A model generated the notes under the pieces. It was not told where the DNA came from and did not search any database. It saw nothing but the letters and a program-made list of their open reading frames with translations. The position numbers were made by a program, and so were the translations under genes. DNA of 9,806 bases from Methanobacteriota archaeon (lineage in GTDB: Archaea; Thermoplasmatota; Poseidoniia; Poseidoniales; Thalassarchaeaceae), in NCBI GenBank assembly GCA_002714745.1, contig PAYF01000038.1, positions 1 through 9,806 of the forward strand, read 5' to 3'. Positions 7,517 to 9,806 of this stretch are shown here, piece by piece (the stretch's first letter is position 1; each line of letters begins with the position of its first letter).

Positions 7517-8498
7517 CTCCTGTGTGAGACTCAGTCATCAGATCGGAGGTTCCCTTGACTTCCGTTCCAAGCTTATCCATGATGAGCAGGAATATGTCTT
7601 CCAAATCGGGGTCATACTCTTGCATCTGACGGACTTGAACCTGTGCTGAGACCGCGGCATTGATGATTTCAGAAGTTGTAGATTCATCCACTCTGATGAC
7701 TCTCAATACACGTCCCATTCGGCGCACAACTAAGCCTCTCGACTCGAGTTCTTCCTGCATCCGACTGGCACCTCCCCAGACAGAGATCTCAATCTCCCTC
7801 TCGACTTGGCTTGCAAGGTCGTCTATCCTACGCTGTACGACAATCTTGCCCTTGTGAATCATCACAATCCTATCGCATACATCTTGGACATCGTCCATTA
7901 CGTGACTACTCATCAGAACTGTTCTATTTCCCTCTGTGACAGTCTTCTTTAGTGTCTGTAGCATGAAATCTCTAGCCCTCTGGTCAAGGCCGTTAGTGGG
8001 CTCGTCACAAATCAATAAGTCCGGGTCGTGTACTAGAGCGCATGCCAGTTTGGCCGCCTGCTTCATCCCAGTGCTGTATGTCTCAATCTTCCTGTATCTC
8101 TGATCCTTGAGCCCCACATACTGCAGTACTTCGTGGGCTCTCCTAGTCGCATGGGCCGGGTTCATCCCCAGTAGCTCCCCGGAGTATCTGACCTGGTCTA
8201 CTCCCGACAGCCCGGGGTCCAATGCATCGTATTCCGGCATGTATCCAATTCTAGATCGAATCTTTTCGCCCTCGGTCCTAATGTCATAGCCTAAGACGGT
8301 ACCATCACCCGACGTGGTCGTGATTAGGCCTAGAAGGCATTTGAACAGAGTCGATTTACCAGCACCATTGGGGCCTAGAATCCCAATGGCTCCAGGAGGG
8401 ATGTCTAAGTTGATGTCATCGAGGGCTAGATGAGGACCGTACATCTTGCGAAGATTGCGAGATGTGATGACTGGTTCTGTTCCGGTCGCAGGGTCCAT
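7509..8498 (-). CDS. ABC exporter ATP-binding subunit (ATPase A)
   Basis: This 329-residue ABC-2 type nucleotide-binding subunit is the first gene of the exporter block. Motifs in order: Walker A GPNGAGKST (42-50), Q-loop region IGYMPEYDALD (84-94) with Glu at the Gln position, signature YSTGMKQAAK (141-150), Walker B LLICDEP (161-167), D-loop TNGLDQ and H-loop SSH with His199. A C-terminal domain of about 110 residues follows and ends with the EYDPDLEDIFLLIMDKLG pattern typical of ABC-2 exporter ATPases. All catalytic residues are intact. The ATG (8496-8498) is preceded by GAGGTG four bases upstream and, just before that, by a perfect inverted repeat (8507-8525). The 3' end overlaps permease A by 8 bases, which supports an ATPase A/permease A pair. 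ATPases A and B share architecture but differ widely in sequence, so this is not a recent duplication. Confidence 0.95.
   Translation of the reverse strand: MDPATGTEPVITSRNLRKMYGPHLALDDINLDIPPGAIGILGPNGAGKSTLFKCLLGLITTTSGDGTVLGYDIRTEGEKIRSRIGYMPEYDALDPGLSGVDQVRYSGELLGMNPAHATRRAHEVLQYVGLKDQRYRKIETYSTGMKQAAKLACALVHDPDLLICDEPTNGLDQRARDFMLQTLKKTVTEGNRTVLMSSHVMDDVQDVCDRIVMIHKGKIVVQRRIDDLASQVEREIEISVWGGASRMQEELESRGLVVRRMGRVLRVIRVDESTTSEIINAAVSAQVQVRQMQEYDPDLEDIFLLIMDKLGTEVKGTSDLMTESHTGGD
7513..7520 (-). promoter_or_regulatory. Perfect 8-nt Shine-Dalgarno at the ATPase A/permease A junction
   Basis: GGAGGTGA is followed by CTAAA and then CTG (7505-7507). The predicted GTG start (7514-7516) is inside the Shine-Dalgarno itself, leaving no spacer. 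The same ten-base string GGAGGTGACT begins the permease A/ATPase B junction. The site marks coupled translation and questions the exact permease A start. Confidence 0.55.
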
Positions 8499-8506
8499 GG
8501 GGCACC

Positions 8507-8525
8507 TCGACTCCTATGGAGTCGA
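8507..8525. repeat. Perfect 8-bp inverted repeat upstream of the ABC operon
   Basis: TCGACTCC (8507-8514) and GGAGTCGA (8518-8525) are exact reverse complements around a 3-base spacer. The repeat lies in the 75-base gap between the arcS stop and the ATPase A start; its proximal arm ends 8 bases before the ATG. As RNA it would form an 8-bp stem whose last two bases (GA) belong to the GAGGTG Shine-Dalgarno, so folding could block initiation. As DNA it could be an operator for a dimeric regulator. No T-run follows, so it is not a clear terminator. Confidence 0.5.
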
Positions 8526-8573
8526 TTATTGCTCAGCGATTCGTCACTTGAACTAATCCCTGTCAAAGTCCTC

Positions 8574-9806
8574 TCAATCGCCCCTGAGGGCACCCTCACG
8601 GACTCTAACTGCCACTCCTTTTGAAAGTCGGGCCATTTCTCTAGGTGTTGTGACGGCTGTCCCATGAGCGACCAAGGTCCCTTCGTCGTCCACCACTAGG
8701 CATGGCTGTCCCGGAATCAGGTGAGGATCGGCTCCGAGGATGTATCCATGCATCACATTGCGCCCCCTTCCAACGAATGGTATGGCGTCCTCAAGCAGTC
8801 TGACTCGGGGAGTTCCGGGATGGTCGCTGGGAGGGTCTGAAATTGGTTCATCGAATAACGCAGGAGGTATTGGGTTAGAGTTGAGTCTGGATGCTCCTTC
8901 CAGAGCGAGGCTGATTCCTCCATCGGTCAGTCTCGGAGAGAGGATATGCTGATCATCGTTGAAGACATTGACAATCCGGTCGGTATTGGAGCGTCGAACT
9001 TCCATTTCTCCTGTCAGTTTGCAGGCCTCAAGGGGTGGGACAGCGCATAGAACAGACAACTTGTCCACGATTGAGCATCTGTCGAGCCAGTCTCTGACTT
9101 CTGAGTAGGCATCATCCTCAGGCACCTCGGTGGGCATCATCCTGACTAATGGTATGTCGTGCAGTCCGAGCTCTTCGAGACCCTCCAATATCTCCTCATC
9201 TTCATATGACTCCATCCAAGTCTCATCGGAGCACTCGAGATGGCACCATGGAGATACATCCTCCATGCTGAAAGGGATTGGCCCGAGTGGAGTTGGAATC
9301 ATGACTACACTTCGAGGGTTTTCTAGGAGTGAAGCGACTGCTGCACCGAGTGCGGTGTTGCGCCAAGGAGGGGGTGCGGATTCAATCAGCACGACTCTTT
9401 CCGGGTCGCCATCACTGCCATTCCACCAAGACCCAGGCACTCTCCATCGCATCGAAAGCAGAGCATGCAGATGCAGTATGTGCGGGCGGGAGCCTATATC
9501 CTCGCTGAGGTCCTCTCTACCCATCCTCACTGGATTGGTGGACGCCAACATTTGCAGAGCGGTCTCGCCGGATGGTTCGTCTGGAATCTCTTCCAGTTGG
9601 TCCAAGATCCAAATGAATGCTTCCCTCAACTGCGGGTTAGCATGGCTCCGTCTCTCTGCTAATTGCCAGATTCGACCTTCTCTCACCGCCTCACGGCATC
9701 TAGCTAGTTCAGTCTGAGTAACTTCCAAATTGTGGTGTGCGAGCAGGACTGATCTCTCATCATTGTCCATCGCTCTGACTTCTTCTGGAGTGTGCCCGAA
9801 CAAAGC
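8574..9806 (-). CDS. arcS: Archaeosine synthase-like protein (ArcS/TgtA2 family), N-terminus beyond window edge
   Basis: This is the C-terminal part (about 410 residues) of a tRNA-guanine-transglycosylase-derived protein; the frame is open through the right edge, and the TTG at 9803 encodes an internal Leu. Counting from that Leu: the end of the TGT-like domain is TPEEV then LLAHHNLEVTQTELARCREA and REGRIWQLAERR (5-52). An ArcS-type domain follows with VVMIPTPLGPIPFSMEDV (166-183, equivalent to the TSPLGxVPRELEDV block). Then come a linker domain with RRSNTDRIVNV and SPRLTDGGISLALEGA (270-304) and a PUA RNA-binding domain (about 333-406, RGRNVMHGYILGADPHLIPG). ArcS loads lysine onto preQ0 at G15 of tRNA on the way to archaeosine. 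The extra domain before the linker argues for ArcS over the base-exchange enzyme TgtA. Oddly, the signature PCx3KPYx2Sx2H aligns to IESAPPPWRNTALG (140-153), lacking Cys, Lys and His. The stop is TGA 8574-8576. Confidence 0.8.
   Translation of the reverse strand, partial: ALFGHTPEEVRAMDNDERSVLLAHHNLEVTQTELARCREAVREGRIWQLAERRSHANPQLREAFIWILDQLEEIPDEPSGETALQMLASTNPVRMGREDLSEDIGSRPHILHLHALLSMRWRVPGSWWNGSDGDPERVVLIESAPPPWRNTALGAAVASLLENPRSVVMIPTPLGPIPFSMEDVSPWCHLECSDETWMESYEDEEILEGLEELGLHDIPLVRMMPTEVPEDDAYSEVRDWLDRCSIVDKLSVLCAVPPLEACKLTGEMEVRRSNTDRIVNVFNDDQHILSPRLTDGGISLALEGASRLNSNPIPPALFDEPISDPPSDHPGTPRVRLLEDAIPFVGRGRNVMHGYILGADPHLIPGQPCLVVDDEGTLVAHGTAVTTPREMARLSKGVAVRVREGALRGD

Noticed and set aside
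9130..9717. 195-residue + strand open frame opposite the ArcS-like gene
   Set aside because: It is Ser-rich as expected from the complement of the real gene, has no domain, and overlaps conserved ArcS/TGT motifs on the other strand.
8574..9806. Assignment as the base-exchange enzyme TgtA (archaeal tRNA-guanine transglycosylase)
   Set aside because: The zinc-site Cys is lost and there is an extra domain with a PLGxxP block between the TGT-like end and the PUA region, which TgtA lacks. Not fully excluded because the N-terminal part is outside the window.
1..9806. CRISPR array, tRNA or rRNA genes, insertion sequences, prophage
   Set aside because: I saw no regularly spaced repeats, no structural RNA signature and no transposase or integrase; coding density leaves almost no room for them.

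Overview
The window reads as dense archaeal chromosome, most likely from a marine Euryarchaeota/Thermoplasmatota lineage such as Poseidoniales (Marine Group II). The domain-level call is firm. It rests on an archaeal-type CTP-dependent riboflavin kinase (RibK) and the C-terminal part of an archaeosine-synthase-like protein (ArcS/TgtA2, with a PUA domain), neither of which has a close bacterial equivalent. The lineage-level call is inference from overall protein style: moderate GC, Asp/Asn-rich extracellular loops and very tight packing. There is no tRNA, rRNA, CRISPR array, transposase or phage gene, and no gene-free stretch longer than about 75 bases.

Left end, + strand (2-1260): the C-terminal bulk of a PqqB-like metallo-beta-lactamase-fold protein, cut by the left edge, followed after 44 bases by ribK. 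ribK converges on truA and the two genes share 14 bases at their 3' ends.

Everything else is on the - strand and reads from right to left. It starts with an ArcS-like tRNA-modification gene cut by the right edge (8574-9806). After a 75-base gap holding a perfect 8-bp inverted repeat comes a tightly coupled block of four ABC-2 type exporter genes: ATPase A (7509-8498), permease A (6491-7516), ATPase B (5556-6494) and permease B (3946-5559). Each overlaps the next by 4-8 bases. Nine bases later comes a Trp-rich protein with a tentative lipocalin-like AttH/CrtC resemblance (2743-3936), then a small TPR-like protein (2142-2687), then the tRNA pseudouridine synthase truA (1247-2128). Spacing suggests one long transcription unit from 8498 to 1247, possibly continuous with arcS.

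How the parts may work together: the two ATPase/permease pairs are each complete in key motifs and look like a heteromeric exporter or two coupled exporters. Permease B carries an extracytoplasmic domain of about 240 residues, inserted between TM1 and TM2, that is about 27% Asp+Glu and has several calcium-loop-like DxDGD motifs. With the adjacent Trp-rich, possibly hydrophobic-ligand-binding protein, this suggests a cell-surface system acting on a lipid or other hydrophobic substrate; the substrate is not visible in the sequence. The most unusual single-gene observation is that the ArcS-like protein aligns without gaps to the ArcS signature PCx3KPYx2Sx2H but has lost the Cys, Lys and His.
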